A stretch of DNA of 64,000 nt from Pelagicoccus enzymogenes (GCF_014803405.1 NZ_JACYFG010000038.1:62001-126000); one strand, 5' to 3'; shown: positions 44,301 to 53,516, counted from the stretch's first letter. Notes: a model not told the origin generated them from the sequence alone. Program-made: numbers and translations.

Positions 44301-46127
44301 ATGGGCTTTCTCGACTTTTTCCGTCCTAAGATACGCCTCGCCATCGGCGACTGCTCCACCCGCACCCTTAGCCAGGCCGACAGCTTTCCGGTCAACCTGA
44401 GCGGTCGCAAGAGCGACGGAACCAAGTCCCCCCTCTGCCGCATCCACCACCTCGACGGCGACTTCTCCCTCGAACCGCTTTCCACCAACGTCCCCCTGAA
44501 ACTCGATGGCCAAACCGTCGCCCGCGAAACTCCCCTCAAAGCCAACCGCAACTACGGACTCGCCCTCGACACCCACCTCATCGTGATCCGCATCACCCGT
44601 CGGCCAGACCGCCTGGGCGACGGCTTTAGCGAGGGCAATTGGGACATCGCCCCTCGAGAAAACCCCGACGATCGCGAAACCCTCCCCCCTTCGCAACTCA
44701 GCGCTCAACGCCTCTCTCATCACGTCAAGCACACGGAGGACTACCTCGCCTTCCCCACCTACGGCGACACTTGCTTCCTCCTCTCGGACCTCGTCGCCAG
44801 CCTCGATCCCGACACCGCCAGCCAGTCCCAAAAACCGGAGCCCAGCCCCGCACAAGCTCCCCCGAACAAGGCTCCGCTTCCTCCTCGCCCCGCCCCCTCA
44901 AGCTCCCATGGAATGCAGCCCCGCCCGAACAGCGAAGCGCACGCCTGCCCCTACTGCTGGAAACCCTTCGCCCCTGGAGACGCCCTCAACATCGCCGTGC
45001 ACGAATCCCTCACCGGCGACCCCATCCTCGGCTCCCACGTAAAGCTTCGCTTCGCCGCCGAGCGCTTCAATTCCCTCGGGCAAGCCCTCGACTCCGAGGG
45101 CACCCCCTGCCCCGACCTCGCTTGCCCCCACTGCCGCGGACGCCTCCCGCCCTCCTTCTTTGCCCAACCCCAGCACATCCTCTCCCTCGTCGGCGCCCCC
45201 AGCTCCGGCAAATCCTACTACCTTTCCGTCCTTCTCCGCCAACTCCCAGAGGACCTCATCCGCCACTACTCCGCGAACCTCCAAGATGGCGACCCCTCCG
45301 GCAACGCCCAGCTCAACGAGATGAAGAACCGACTCTTCTCGGCCACCAACCCAGAGGACGCGTTTATCTCCAAAACCGACTTCGAAGGCGTCATGTACGA
45401 ACGCCTCTACCGCGACGGCAAACTCGTCCCCCTGCCGCGCCCCTTCGTCTACTACCTGCAAAACCTGGAAAACCCGGACCAGCGCGCATCCCTCGTCTTC
45501 TACGACAACGCCGGCGAACACTTCAAACCCGGCATCGCCCTCGACGATTCCCCCGGCGCCCTCCACGTGGCCGCTTCCGCCGGACTGCTGTTTCTCTTCG
45601 ACCCCTCCTCTTCGCCCCCCTTTCGCAAGCTCCTCCGCCGCAAGCGCGACCCGCAGCTCCGCACCGACGCTACCGACGAGCAAGACACCATTCTCTCCGA
45701 ATTGGGCGTGCGGGTGAAAAAGATGAGAGCACTCGAAAGTCACGAAAAAGTGGATACACCGCTCGCCATCCTCGTCGGAAAATTCGACCTCTGGCAAAGT
45801 CTGCTCCCACCCGACACGCTCCACCTTCCCGAGGACCGCCCGCTTACCAGCGAGGAAATCGCCCAAAACTCCCGCCACGTACGCAGCTTGCTCGCCCAAC
45901 TCTGCCCCACCATCGTAGCAAACGCCGAATCCATTTCCTCCAAAGTCACCTACTTCCCTCTCTCCTCCCTCGGCCACTCCCCCAAAGAAATTGCCGAAGG
46001 CCCTCTCGCCGGACGACTCGCCCCCAACCCCAAGCGACTTAACCCCGTCCTTCCCACCACGCCCGTCCTGTGGATTCTCTCCCAGCAAACACCTAATCCT
46101 TTGGAGGGAACGAGCCACCAAGCCTGA
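44301..46127 (+). CDS. FHA-like / zinc-ribbon / P-loop GTPase protein (DO-GTPase-like)
   Basis: 608 residues from the ATG at 44301; an upstream TTG frame adds nothing conserved. About 1-105 is FHA-like (CRIHHLDGDFSLEPLST...LKLDGQTV), then a Pro-rich linker, a split zinc ribbon (CPYC near 215, CPHC near 275), and a GTPase-type P-loop domain: Walker A VGAPSSGKSYY (about 297-307), a D-N-A-G-E switch (about 402-406) and a G-K-F-D specificity-like motif (493-496) in place of N-K-x-D. It matches my recollection of the GTPases paired with GAP1 proteins. First gene of a four-gene cluster whose second gene has a GAP1-N2-like domain. Probably a regulatory switch responding to phosphorylation. Confidence 0.72.
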   Translation: MGFLDFFRPKIRLAIGDCSTRTLSQADSFPVNLSGRKSDGTKSPLCRIHHLDGDFSLEPLSTNVPLKLDGQTVARETPLKANRNYGLALDTHLIVIRITRRPDRLGDGFSEGNWDIAPRENPDDRETLPPSQLSAQRLSHHVKHTEDYLAFPTYGDTCFLLSDLVASLDPDTASQSQKPEPSPAQAPPNKAPLPPRPAPSSSHGMQPRPNSEAHACPYCWKPFAPGDALNIAVHESLTGDPILGSHVKLRFAAERFNSLGQALDSEGTPCPDLACPHCRGRLPPSFFAQPQHILSLVGAPSSGKSYYLSVLLRQLPEDLIRHYSANLQDGDPSGNAQLNEMKNRLFSATNPEDAFISKTDFEGVMYERLYRDGKLVPLPRPFVYYLQNLENPDQRASLVFYDNAGEHFKPGIALDDSPGALHVAASAGLLFLFDPSSSPPFRKLLRRKRDPQLRTDATDEQDTILSELGVRVKKMRALESHEKVDTPLAILVGKFDLWQSLLPPDTLHLPEDRPLTSEEIAQNSRHVRSLLAQLCPTIVANAESISSKVTYFPLSSLGHSPKEIAEGPLAGRLAPNPKRLNPVLPTTPVLWILSQQTPNPLEGTSHQA

Positions 46128-46216
46128 GGCACGACCGACACCGATTCCGGCCCTAGCTTCGATCCGGTCCTAGCCATCCTCCGCCCTCCCACCGAACCTC
46201 CTTTTCACTCCTCCAA

Positions 46217-48355
46217 GTGAGCTTCCAATACATCCACACCAGCGCCAAACGCGGACTCGAACCCGGCAAGTCCGGCTTCTGCTGCGTGGCCCGCGATCGC
46301 AGCCTGCCGCCCGATCTCATCGCGGAGCTGGAAAGCCAAAGCCGCTACAGCGTCGACTCCCAAGGCACCCCCCCGCTTATCCTCCGCCACCGCATCGTCA
46401 CGCTACGCTCCGGAACCTACCACATCCTAAGCCGTATCCAGGAATCGGGCACCGACTACTCCAAACGCAACAACCACATCGCCCATCACCTAGCCTTCTC
46501 CCAAGACGACTTCCCCGGCCTCCCCAACCCCGCAGCCATCCTGCTGAACTGGCGCGGCTGGCGAGACAAATGGGTCGAGCCCCCACGCATCCTCGAGCCC
46601 TTCGAGACCTTCTACCTGCAAGACGTCGAATCCTTCTGGTCGACCCCGTCCCTCCCCGACTCCTTCAAAAACATCAGCCACAACGGACAACTCATTAGTC
46701 GCATATTCAAACTTTCAATCCACGAGGAACGCCTTCTGATCGAGCACCTGCGCCGTTCCCTAAACGACTTGCCAACCCCTCAACACTGGCAACACACCTT
46801 CACCAGTTGCCTGCTTCCCACCGACCAACCACACGACTACTCCTGGGCCGGCTACTTGCCCAGCCTTCCCCTCCCTTACGAACTGCCCACTGAAAACATC
46901 CCCCTGCTCGCGCCTCCCGCCGAACCAGAGCCGCCCCCAGAGCCCCCCAAGCCCTCCCAAAAAAAGACAACCAATCCGTCGAGCAAGGACACCATCGCGG
47001 AACAAGGCGAGACGACCTCCGAAGCTCCCTCCCCCGCCAAGCAAAAAAAATTCGCCGCGCCCGTCGTCGAGATCCCCAAGGAATACGACCACCGCAAACG
47101 CAAGCGCCCCAAGCGACGCTACGGCCAGCGCGAATTCACGCGGGCCATCAATATCGCAATCGCCGGCAGCGCCGTCATCTGCATCGCCCTCATCGTCTTT
47201 TTCGTGCAAACGCACCGCAGCAAGAACCTGGACCACTACACCTTGCCCAGCCCCAGCGATACCACACGGGCCTTGCAGGCACGCCAAAACGTGTGGAAGC
47301 AATTCGCCGACGCCGGCTATCCCCGAGCGGAACTCGAAAACGCTCGAGCCACGGCCCAATTCCTCGCCAAAGCCGGCGAGGACGCCCCCCTGCAATCCAT
47401 CGCCTTCCTCGAGCGCCTGCTCGACACCACAAGCGATCAGCCAAACCTCTACATACCCGTACCCAAACCCTTGATACAAAGCCAAGGCACGACCTACGAA
47501 CTTCCCCTCTCCACCGTCAGCTACCCCGCCCTTACCCGCCTCGCCCTGCTGCCCCAAGCGGTGGCCGCCCAGCTCGACTTCCCTCCGCTCGAGCAAACCT
47601 TGGCTCCGCTCTCCACCCTGCCGGCAGCTACATTCTCCCTGGAAGCCTTCTCCCAATCGCTCGACGCCTACCTCCTGCTCGCCGATACCCCCTACGACAA
47701 TCTGCCGCAAGCCACCCGCCAGGCCATGCAGTCCTACTTCGCCCAGGTGCGTGAGCTCCAAGACAACTCCCAGTTCGCCCCTTTCCTGGATTTTCCCGAA
47801 TCCATCGGCCTCGGCTCCGAATCCGCCTACATCGCCATCAATTCCGACGGCCTGCTCATTCCCGGCGCTCCCATGAGCCTCTCGCAATACCTGCGAGAGC
47901 TCTTTTCCTCCCTCGTCCAAAGCTCGAAAGACCAAGCCCTCCAATCCACCGCCTTCCAAACCGCCCTCGCAAACCTCCAGGCCAATACCCGATCCACCCC
48001 CTCCGAGACAGCCAACCAAATCAGCGCTGCCCTCGCCGAGCTCCCGCTGCAAAACCGCAGTCCCGAGGATCCCCTGCGAAAACTCCGGGCCCAGTGGCAA
48101 TACACCTTCACCCACCCCGACCTCATGGAGCAGACCATCATCGGCTATAACCTCGAAGCCCTCGAAGCCGCCAAGCTCCGCCTCGCCGAAACCCGCAGCC
48201 AGTTCAGCCAAGCCGACCTCGCCCTTCACCTCGCCAGCCGCGAGCGGGCCCAGCACGCAGCCACCCTCAAAGCCACCGCCAAAGAAGCAGTATCCAGCAA
48301 GGATTGGATTGTCATCAGCAAGCAATCCACCAAGGTTCCAAACTCCCTGCCATGA
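46217..48355 (+). CDS. GAP1-N2-like domain membrane protein
   Basis: 712 residues, GTG start. Residues 1-130 read FQYIHTSAKRGLEPGKSGFCCVARDRSLPPDLIAELES ... HILSRIQESGTDYSKRNNHIAHHLAF, which fits the N-terminal type-2 domain of GTPase-associated protein 1 (GAP1-N2). A Pro-rich acidic linker and a Lys/Arg cluster (about 290-308) precede one TM (about 311-333), so the N-terminus is cytoplasmic and about 375 helical residues lie outside. No GAP1 C-terminal domains are recognisable; the TM anchor is unusual for the family. It overlaps the next gene by ATGA and follows the GTPase by 89 nt, so the two should act together. Confidence 0.68.
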   Translation: MSFQYIHTSAKRGLEPGKSGFCCVARDRSLPPDLIAELESQSRYSVDSQGTPPLILRHRIVTLRSGTYHILSRIQESGTDYSKRNNHIAHHLAFSQDDFPGLPNPAAILLNWRGWRDKWVEPPRILEPFETFYLQDVESFWSTPSLPDSFKNISHNGQLISRIFKLSIHEERLLIEHLRRSLNDLPTPQHWQHTFTSCLLPTDQPHDYSWAGYLPSLPLPYELPTENIPLLAPPAEPEPPPEPPKPSQKKTTNPSSKDTIAEQGETTSEAPSPAKQKKFAAPVVEIPKEYDHRKRKRPKRRYGQREFTRAINIAIAGSAVICIALIVFFVQTHRSKNLDHYTLPSPSDTTRALQARQNVWKQFADAGYPRAELENARATAQFLAKAGEDAPLQSIAFLERLLDTTSDQPNLYIPVPKPLIQSQGTTYELPLSTVSYPALTRLALLPQAVAAQLDFPPLEQTLAPLSTLPAATFSLEAFSQSLDAYLLLADTPYDNLPQATRQAMQSYFAQVRELQDNSQFAPFLDFPESIGLGSESAYIAINSDGLLIPGAPMSLSQYLRELFSSLVQSSKDQALQSTAFQTALANLQANTRSTPSETANQISAALAELPLQNRSPEDPLRKLRAQWQYTFTHPDLMEQTIIGYNLEALEAAKLRLAETRSQFSQADLALHLASRERAQHAATLKATAKEAVSSKDWIVISKQSTKVPNSLP

Positions 48356-51300
48356 TCGCCTCCGCCTACCCAGAAGCCAACCGTCTCGCCTACCGCATCC
48401 GCACCGCCATAACCGGCGAATCCACCGGACTGGAAACCGCCAAGCTCGCATGGCAGCAAGCCGAAGCAGTCGACCGAGCCAACGCCGCTCTGAAGCAAGC
48501 AGCCCAACTTCTCGCCGAAGGAACCCTGCTCGACTGCCTGCTTCTCGAGAATCGCCACCCAAAACTTCTGGAGACCGCCCGCTCCCTCGACCACCTGATG
48601 GTCGAGGCCTGGAAACAACGCTGCGAAACCTACGCCTGGCGCCTCACCGCGCCCGTCGATACCGACACCGTATCCAAAATCCAAACCGCCATCGACGAGC
48701 AAGGCGACCTGAAGGACTGGCTCTTCAAGCAATACCGCACCGCCGTTCGCTCGAAAAAAGAAAGCGGCCGCGCTTACCAAATCATCGAGCTCATCGCCGA
48801 TCGCTTCCCCGAGGACGCCAACGCCCGAGAAGAAGTCGCCGCCAAAAGAGCCCAAATGGTGGAGCAAGCCGCCGCCGAGGTGAAGGACGCCACCGAACAG
48901 CTCATTCCCGCCGAAACTCCCCAAGCCGTCGCCCATCGCTATATGGCCCTCGGCCTGCCCCTTTCCGACAGCCACGACTCCACCTTAGCCAGCACCTTGG
49001 CGGAAGCCGCCGCCGAACACCTCAAGGCCCTCGCCGAAAAAGCGAGCGCCGTCGTCGACAAAGCCAAGGACCTCGAAGAGTCCGGCAACTGGCAGGAAGT
49101 CGAGCGAGCCTACCTCGCCTGCGACTATACCCTCGCCATCCACGAGGCCCGCGGCGAGCTGTCCCCAGATCTCCGCGACGCATTCGAACAGGTCGCCACG
49201 CGACTCTCCCGTATTCGAGCGAAATACGAATCCAGCATTTCAATACGCCTCGCCATCGCCGAAATCCGCAACGGCAAGGAAAACAAGGGCAAACCCGTCC
49301 CCATCGCCAACCGCGTCGCCAAGCTCAAGTCCCTCGAAAGCCAAGCCCTCAAAACGGGATCCCAAATCCCCGGAGACCTGCAGGAAGAGATCAAGGCCGC
49401 CTACGCCTTCGCCCGCCGCAAACGCGTCCCGCTCTACGGAGGCGCAGCTGCCGCCCTCGTGATCTTCGCCGGAGCCTCCTTCTTCTACCTTCAACAAAAG
49501 GAGCAAGAGGAAGCAGCAGCAGCCCAGCAGGCCGAAGCGCTCGCCGCCCTCCAAGCTACCGAGCAATCCAGCAACACCGCCCAAGTGCGCGAAGCGCTCG
49601 AAAGCTGGGAAAGCCAAATAGCCATCGCAGAACCCAACTCCAGCTTGGCTAACCAAGCCTCCATACTACGAGAGTGGCTAGAGCTGCAAGCGTCCTTGGA
49701 AGACGAATACAGCAAGGACGTCGCCGACTTGCAAAAGCTCGCCAGCAGCCCCGACTCCCTCGAAAACGCGCCCGCCATCGAAGTCCTCGCCAAGGACCTG
49801 CGCGAAGCGCGCGGAGACCTCGCTCCGGACCTCGGAAAGGAGGAAGACGCCAAACTTGCCGCCTTGCTCGCCGACTACCAAAAACGCCAGGCCGCCGCCC
49901 TGGAGCAAGACCGTCGCGAGCTCGCCCGCGTGGAACGCGAGCTGCGCATCGCCGCCAACAACGCCACCCAAGCAAAAAGCCGCTCCGAATTCGAACGCTT
50001 GCAAGGCGCCGCCGAATCCCGCGTGCAAACCCTCAACGCTCTGCTGCAGGAAGACTTCGCCGCTGATCGTCGTAGCCAGCTCGCTCCGTTCCTCAAAAGC
50101 GTCACCCAACAGCTCTCCGCCATCGAAACCAAATGGGCAGCCCTGGACAACGCGTGGCTCCAACTCGCCCAAACCAAGGAACTTAAGCCTTACCTCGCCC
50201 AACTCGAGCGTATCCACAGTTTCGATATCCTTCCCGCCGAACAGAAAGCAGCCCTCTCCCAAACCCTTCGCCTGAAAGACGCTTTCGCCAACCTGAAAAG
50301 CAGCCAAAGCATCTTCTCCAGCGCGGAAGCCGCAGCCGCATTTCCCGGAAACGAAAGCTACCTCGACACCAACGTGGAGCTCAGCGCCGAGGAACGCGCC
50401 TACCTCACCCGCCTGCAAGACCTCGATAGCTTCGCCAACATCTACCAATCGACAGTGCAGTACTTCGAGGGCGACGCCGATCCGCAAAGCGAATACCGCA
50501 TCTACCTCGTCGAGCCAATTTCCAAGTCCGACTCCGAGCAAACGGACTCCAGCGTGACCTTCACCTTTAGCGTACGCGGCTTCGACGAGTTTGGAAATCC
50601 CGAACCTGCGCCACGCCAAATCCAATTCATCAGCCGCGCGGACGGATCCTTCTGGGGCTTCTTCTACAAGCCTTCAACTCTGTCACCAGAATCCGAATAC
50701 TATCAACGCTCGATATCCAACACCTTGACCCACCTGCTAGGCGGAGCAAACCGGCTCGCCATCCTCGACCAGCTCGCCGACCTGGAAAAGCAAACGGACC
50801 TTAGCCCCGCTTTCCGCGTCTACTGGCAACAGCAATTCGTCAACTTCACCCAGCTGCACCCCTGGAAGTGGGGGCTCGCGCTTAGCCCCACCCTCAAGAA
50901 GCACGCAGCCCAACTGGAAAAGCTTCCCCGGAGCGAGGAAAACGAACGGCTCTGGCTCTCCATCATTGAACAAACCGTCCCTTCTCCCGATATCAGCATC
51001 CTTGCCAAGAAGGAGCTGGGCGAACTACCACGCAAAGAAATCACCGCCCTCTCCAAACTCTACCAAAACGCGGCCAACGGACAGTATCTGCTCGCTGGAT
51101 ACGTACTCGCGGACGGCAAGGTCGACCTCCTGCAAGGCACCGACTCCAATGCCGCCCTCTGGAGCGTCAACGCCCTCACCGGCAGCATCGATCGCATCCA
51201 GCCGGACCAGAAGCTCACCCCCTACGCCCCCGTGCTCGTCTACGCTCTCGCCGGTGGCGACACCCCTCAAAAGCAACTCGAAAAAGCCGCTTTCGCATCC

Positions 51301-51357
51301 GGCCTCAAGCTGCGGGAAGCCCCCTACGCCCAACTCCTTCCCGCCCTCTACCGGTAG
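48352..51357 (+). CDS. 1001-residue single-TM coiled-coil protein of the GTPase cluster
   Basis: 1001 residues from the ATG at 48352, which overlaps the GAP1-like stop. Residues 1-350 are helical, Ala/Glu/Arg-rich; a basic patch (RRKRVPLYGG) and one TM (about 361-382) set the N-terminus in the cytoplasm. The outer part is a long coiled coil (about 385-640) followed by a mixed region (about 700-1001, FTFSVRGFDEFGNPEPAPRQIQF, LLAGYVLADGKVDLLQGTD). It shares the cytosol-TM-periplasm layout with the GAP1-like partner, so the two may form one envelope complex. No family recognised. Confidence 0.6.
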   Translation: MIASAYPEANRLAYRIRTAITGESTGLETAKLAWQQAEAVDRANAALKQAAQLLAEGTLLDCLLLENRHPKLLETARSLDHLMVEAWKQRCETYAWRLTAPVDTDTVSKIQTAIDEQGDLKDWLFKQYRTAVRSKKESGRAYQIIELIADRFPEDANAREEVAAKRAQMVEQAAAEVKDATEQLIPAETPQAVAHRYMALGLPLSDSHDSTLASTLAEAAAEHLKALAEKASAVVDKAKDLEESGNWQEVERAYLACDYTLAIHEARGELSPDLRDAFEQVATRLSRIRAKYESSISIRLAIAEIRNGKENKGKPVPIANRVAKLKSLESQALKTGSQIPGDLQEEIKAAYAFARRKRVPLYGGAAAALVIFAGASFFYLQQKEQEEAAAAQQAEALAALQATEQSSNTAQVREALESWESQIAIAEPNSSLANQASILREWLELQASLEDEYSKDVADLQKLASSPDSLENAPAIEVLAKDLREARGDLAPDLGKEEDAKLAALLADYQKRQAAALEQDRRELARVERELRIAANNATQAKSRSEFERLQGAAESRVQTLNALLQEDFAADRRSQLAPFLKSVTQQLSAIETKWAALDNAWLQLAQTKELKPYLAQLERIHSFDILPAEQKAALSQTLRLKDAFANLKSSQSIFSSAEAAAAFPGNESYLDTNVELSAEERAYLTRLQDLDSFANIYQSTVQYFEGDADPQSEYRIYLVEPISKSDSEQTDSSVTFTFSVRGFDEFGNPEPAPRQIQFISRADGSFWGFFYKPSTLSPESEYYQRSISNTLTHLLGGANRLAILDQLADLEKQTDLSPAFRVYWQQQFVNFTQLHPWKWGLALSPTLKKHAAQLEKLPRSEENERLWLSIIEQTVPSPDISILAKKELGELPRKEITALSKLYQNAANGQYLLAGYVLADGKVDLLQGTDSNAALWSVNALTGSIDRIQPDQKLTPYAPVLVYALAGGDTPQKQLEKAAFASGLKLREAPYAQLLPALYR

Positions 51358-51362
51358 GAGCT

Positions 51363-51386
51363 GGAGGGACCGCTTCCACGCGGTCC
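51363..51386. repeat. Dispersed intergenic hairpin, GGAGGGAC family
   Basis: 24-nt element GGAGGGAC-CG-CTTCCACG-CG-GTCC with a perfect stem GGACCGC/GCGGTCC around TTCCAC. It begins 6 nt after the stop of the 1001-residue protein. Confidence 0.65.
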
Positions 51387-51455
51387 GAACCCCGATCCGT
51401 CGGAAGCGACCTTCCCAGGGGCACTCAGCTCGCCGAACGCGTACCGCGGCACGCC

Positions 51456-52127
51456 ATGCAAGATCCCCTCACCCTTTACTTCTACCACCGTTCCGGAAAG
51501 TGGAACGGAAAGCACGGCGAACGCTACACCGTCTTCGACTCCACAGGCGTCACTCTTGCGGAAGGCCTCGGCCGACAAAAAAGCTTGGTCCTGCAACTCG
51601 AAGTCGCCACTCCTGCCGGCCCGCTGCGCTTCAACAACCAACTCCGCAAAACCTTCGCCTTCAGCGGCAAGGTCGACGCCCTCCTTCCCGACGGTTCGCT
51701 TTCAGCAATCGTCACCCGCAGCCTCAAGGTTCTCGGAGCCGACGAGGAAGAGCTGCTGCGCCTGCAAGATCCCACCAGTTGGAAGGAAAACCTCGCCGAG
51801 TCGCTCGTCGACGCCCTCGGCAACGCTCTCCTTTCCGGCGGCGACACTCCCGGCGGAAGCGCTCGCCATCGCTACCTCCTTCTGCGCAACGATGCTCCCT
51901 GCGGCGCCTTGACCCGAGAGAAACTCCCTTTCTTCCCCCAAGCGCCCCGCGAGCCAGGCCCCCTTGGCAAACGCCTACGCAAACTGCTTCCCAAGCGCTG
52001 GACAGCGCCCCAAACGCCTCACGCCTGGAGCCTGAGAATCCAATCGCCTGACACCCTGCGGATCTCCGAGCCCGCCCTCCTCAATTCCTTGGCCACGCTT
52101 CTTGAGCTGATACGCTGGTCCCGATAG
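51456..52127 (+). CDS. 223-residue protein of the GTPase cluster, unknown
   Basis: No signal peptide or TM. The first 90 residues are beta-rich: LTLYFYHRSGKWNGKHGERYTVFDSTGVTLAEG ... TFAFSGKVDALLPDGSLSAIVTRS, loosely like the tubby/scramblase-type (LURP-one) fold, where strands alternate with a repeated D-x-x-G turn. The C-terminal part is basic (GKRLRKLLPKRW) and helical. I do not recognise a family. It follows the 1001-residue gene by 98 nt on the same strand, with one hairpin repeat between, so it is probably part of the same operon. Confidence 0.5.
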   Translation: MQDPLTLYFYHRSGKWNGKHGERYTVFDSTGVTLAEGLGRQKSLVLQLEVATPAGPLRFNNQLRKTFAFSGKVDALLPDGSLSAIVTRSLKVLGADEEELLRLQDPTSWKENLAESLVDALGNALLSGGDTPGGSARHRYLLLRNDAPCGALTREKLPFFPQAPREPGPLGKRLRKLLPKRWTAPQTPHAWSLRIQSPDTLRISEPALLNSLATLLELIRWSR

Positions 52128-52284
52128 CTTCCGCTCAAATTTCTACCCCGTTCAGGACCGATTTCGATCAAATGTATGAGCGAGATCGATACAAGGCGGC
52201 CAAGCTGTCAAAAAGTCGCGAAGCGGTCCCTATCAGCCCCTCCGGCGCGAGCGCTGCTGAAAAGACGTCCAACTCTTTTTTCCC

Positions 52285-52872
52285 ATGCAAGTGCTCGAAT
52301 CCCAGTCCCAATCCCTTTCCAAACGGCTCGAGTCCCTTATCGCAGAGATCGAACGTTCCGCCAAGATGGCGAAAATGGTTTCCATGAACGCCAGCGTCAT
52401 CGCCGTGCGCAGCCGCACCGACTCCAGCGAGGCCTTCGCCTTCGAAGCGGTCGCCTCCCAAATCATGGACATCAGCGAAGCCTCCCTCAACCGCATCGAA
52501 GGCCTGCGCGAAATCCTGCGCGAGATGGACAGCCTCACCTCCATCATCAACAAAGCGGGCCGCCAGCGCATGCTCTCCCAACGCTACATGAAGCTCGCCC
52601 TCACCGCCCGCCTCGCCGGCGACTCCCAAGCAAACGCGGACCAGCAAAAGTTAAGACAGCTCTTCGAGACCAGCTTGCGCGAGCTGCTGCAGTGCCCGCT
52701 CAATAGCCAGCAAGTCACCCAACAACTGCAGCACACCCAAACCTGCTGGGAATCCTTCTTGCAGAGCATCGAGCAAAACGATTTCGAAGCCGCCACCCAA
52801 AAGAACGAAATCGTGCTCACCGAGATGAACAAAGCCGTCGTCCTCTACGAAAAGCTCGTGCACGACAAGTAG
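52285..52872 (+). CDS. Soluble MCP-like / PilJ-like helical protein
   Basis: 195 residues, no TM. The N-terminal 75 residues resemble the tip of a methyl-accepting signalling domain (AKMVSMNASVIAVRSRTDSSEAFAFEAVASQIMDIS; compare N-A-x-I-E-A-A-R-A-G...F-A-V-V-A-x-E-I). Then INKAGRQRMLSQRYMKLALTARL matches the PilJ/type IV pilus transducer helix-bundle signature, with a C-terminal helical hairpin. A fusion of a trimmed MCP tip and a PilJ sensor bundle in one small soluble protein is odd. It may interact with the CheB/CheR kinases encoded at 32-40 kb, which lack a receptor in view. Confidence 0.6.
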   Translation: MQVLESQSQSLSKRLESLIAEIERSAKMAKMVSMNASVIAVRSRTDSSEAFAFEAVASQIMDISEASLNRIEGLREILREMDSLTSIINKAGRQRMLSQRYMKLALTARLAGDSQANADQQKLRQLFETSLRELLQCPLNSQQVTQQLQHTQTCWESFLQSIEQNDFEAATQKNEIVLTEMNKAVVLYEKLVHDK

Positions 52873-52934
52873 AGGCCGCGACCTGTGTGAGCGTGCTTGT
52901 CACGCGATTCTCACCGAACCACTGTTGGAGCCTT

Positions 52935-52994
52935 GTGGGAAATGGCCTTGCGCCACGATTCTCACCTTTATCGCGGCGCAAGGCCGCTTCCCAC
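52935..52994. repeat. Large intergenic inverted repeat
   Basis: 20-nt arms GTGGGAAATGGCCTTGCGCC (52935-52954) and its partner at 52975-52994 match at 18 of 20 positions around a 20-nt loop. The right arm plus 5 nt (25 nt in all) is identical to 32097-32121. A smaller hairpin, GTGAGCGTG-CTTGT-CACGC, precedes it near 52886. Confidence 0.8.
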
Positions 52995-53006
52995 GCCAAC
53001 AGAACC

Positions 53007-53516
53007 ATGCCATCCCCCACAATCCGCCCCGCCACCGACAGAGACGGCGCCGCTATCGCCGCCATCTACAACCACTACATTGCGAGCACCGTCGTCACCT
53101 TCGAGGAGCTCGCAGTCGACGCGACAGAGATGGCCGCTCGCATTGCCAAGGTCCAAGCCGCCCACCTCCCTTGGCTCGTCGCCGAGGAAGATGGCGAGGT
53201 GGTGGGATACGCCTACGCTGCGCCCTGGCATGTCCGCGCCGCCTACCGCCACTCCGTCGAAGTATCCGTCTACCTAGACCATCAGGCAACCGGCCGCGGT
53301 CTCGGCAGCCTGCTCTACGAAGCCCTCTTCCCCATCCTCAAATCCAAGAAAATCCACGTCGCCATCGGCGGCCTCACCCTACCCAACCCCGCAAGCGAAG
53401 CCCTCCACCAAAAGTTCGGCATGCAAAAGGTCGCCCACTACCACGAAGTCGGCCGCAAGTTCGGCCAATGGCTCGACGTCGGCTACTGGCAGACAAAAAT
53501 CTCGGAAGCCGAGTAG
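53007..53516 (+). CDS. GNAT N-acetyltransferase (phosphinothricin acetyltransferase-like)
   Basis: 169 residues from the ATG at 53007; the frame is open further upstream only through the repeat. TIRPATDRDGAAIAAIYNHYIASTVVTFEE is the classic PAT/bar-type opening. The acetyl-CoA loop is VYLDHQATGRGLGSLLYEAL (R/Q-x-x-G-x-G/A), and the end LTLPNPASEALHQKFGMQKVAHYHEVGRKFGQWLDVGYWQ fits the same subfamily. It transfers acetyl groups to a small amine, often an amino-acid analogue or methionine derivative; the real substrate is unknown. Stand-alone gene. Confidence 0.9.
   Translation: MPSPTIRPATDRDGAAIAAIYNHYIASTVVTFEELAVDATEMAARIAKVQAAHLPWLVAEEDGEVVGYAYAAPWHVRAAYRHSVEVSVYLDHQATGRGLGSLLYEALFPILKSKKIHVAIGGLTLPNPASEALHQKFGMQKVAHYHEVGRKFGQWLDVGYWQTKISEAE

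Noticed and set aside
44301-52127. Type VI secretion baseplate/IcmF locus
   Set aside because: FHA-like and GTPase-like parts recall T6SS, but no sheath, Hcp, VgrG, TssJKL or ClpV gene is present.
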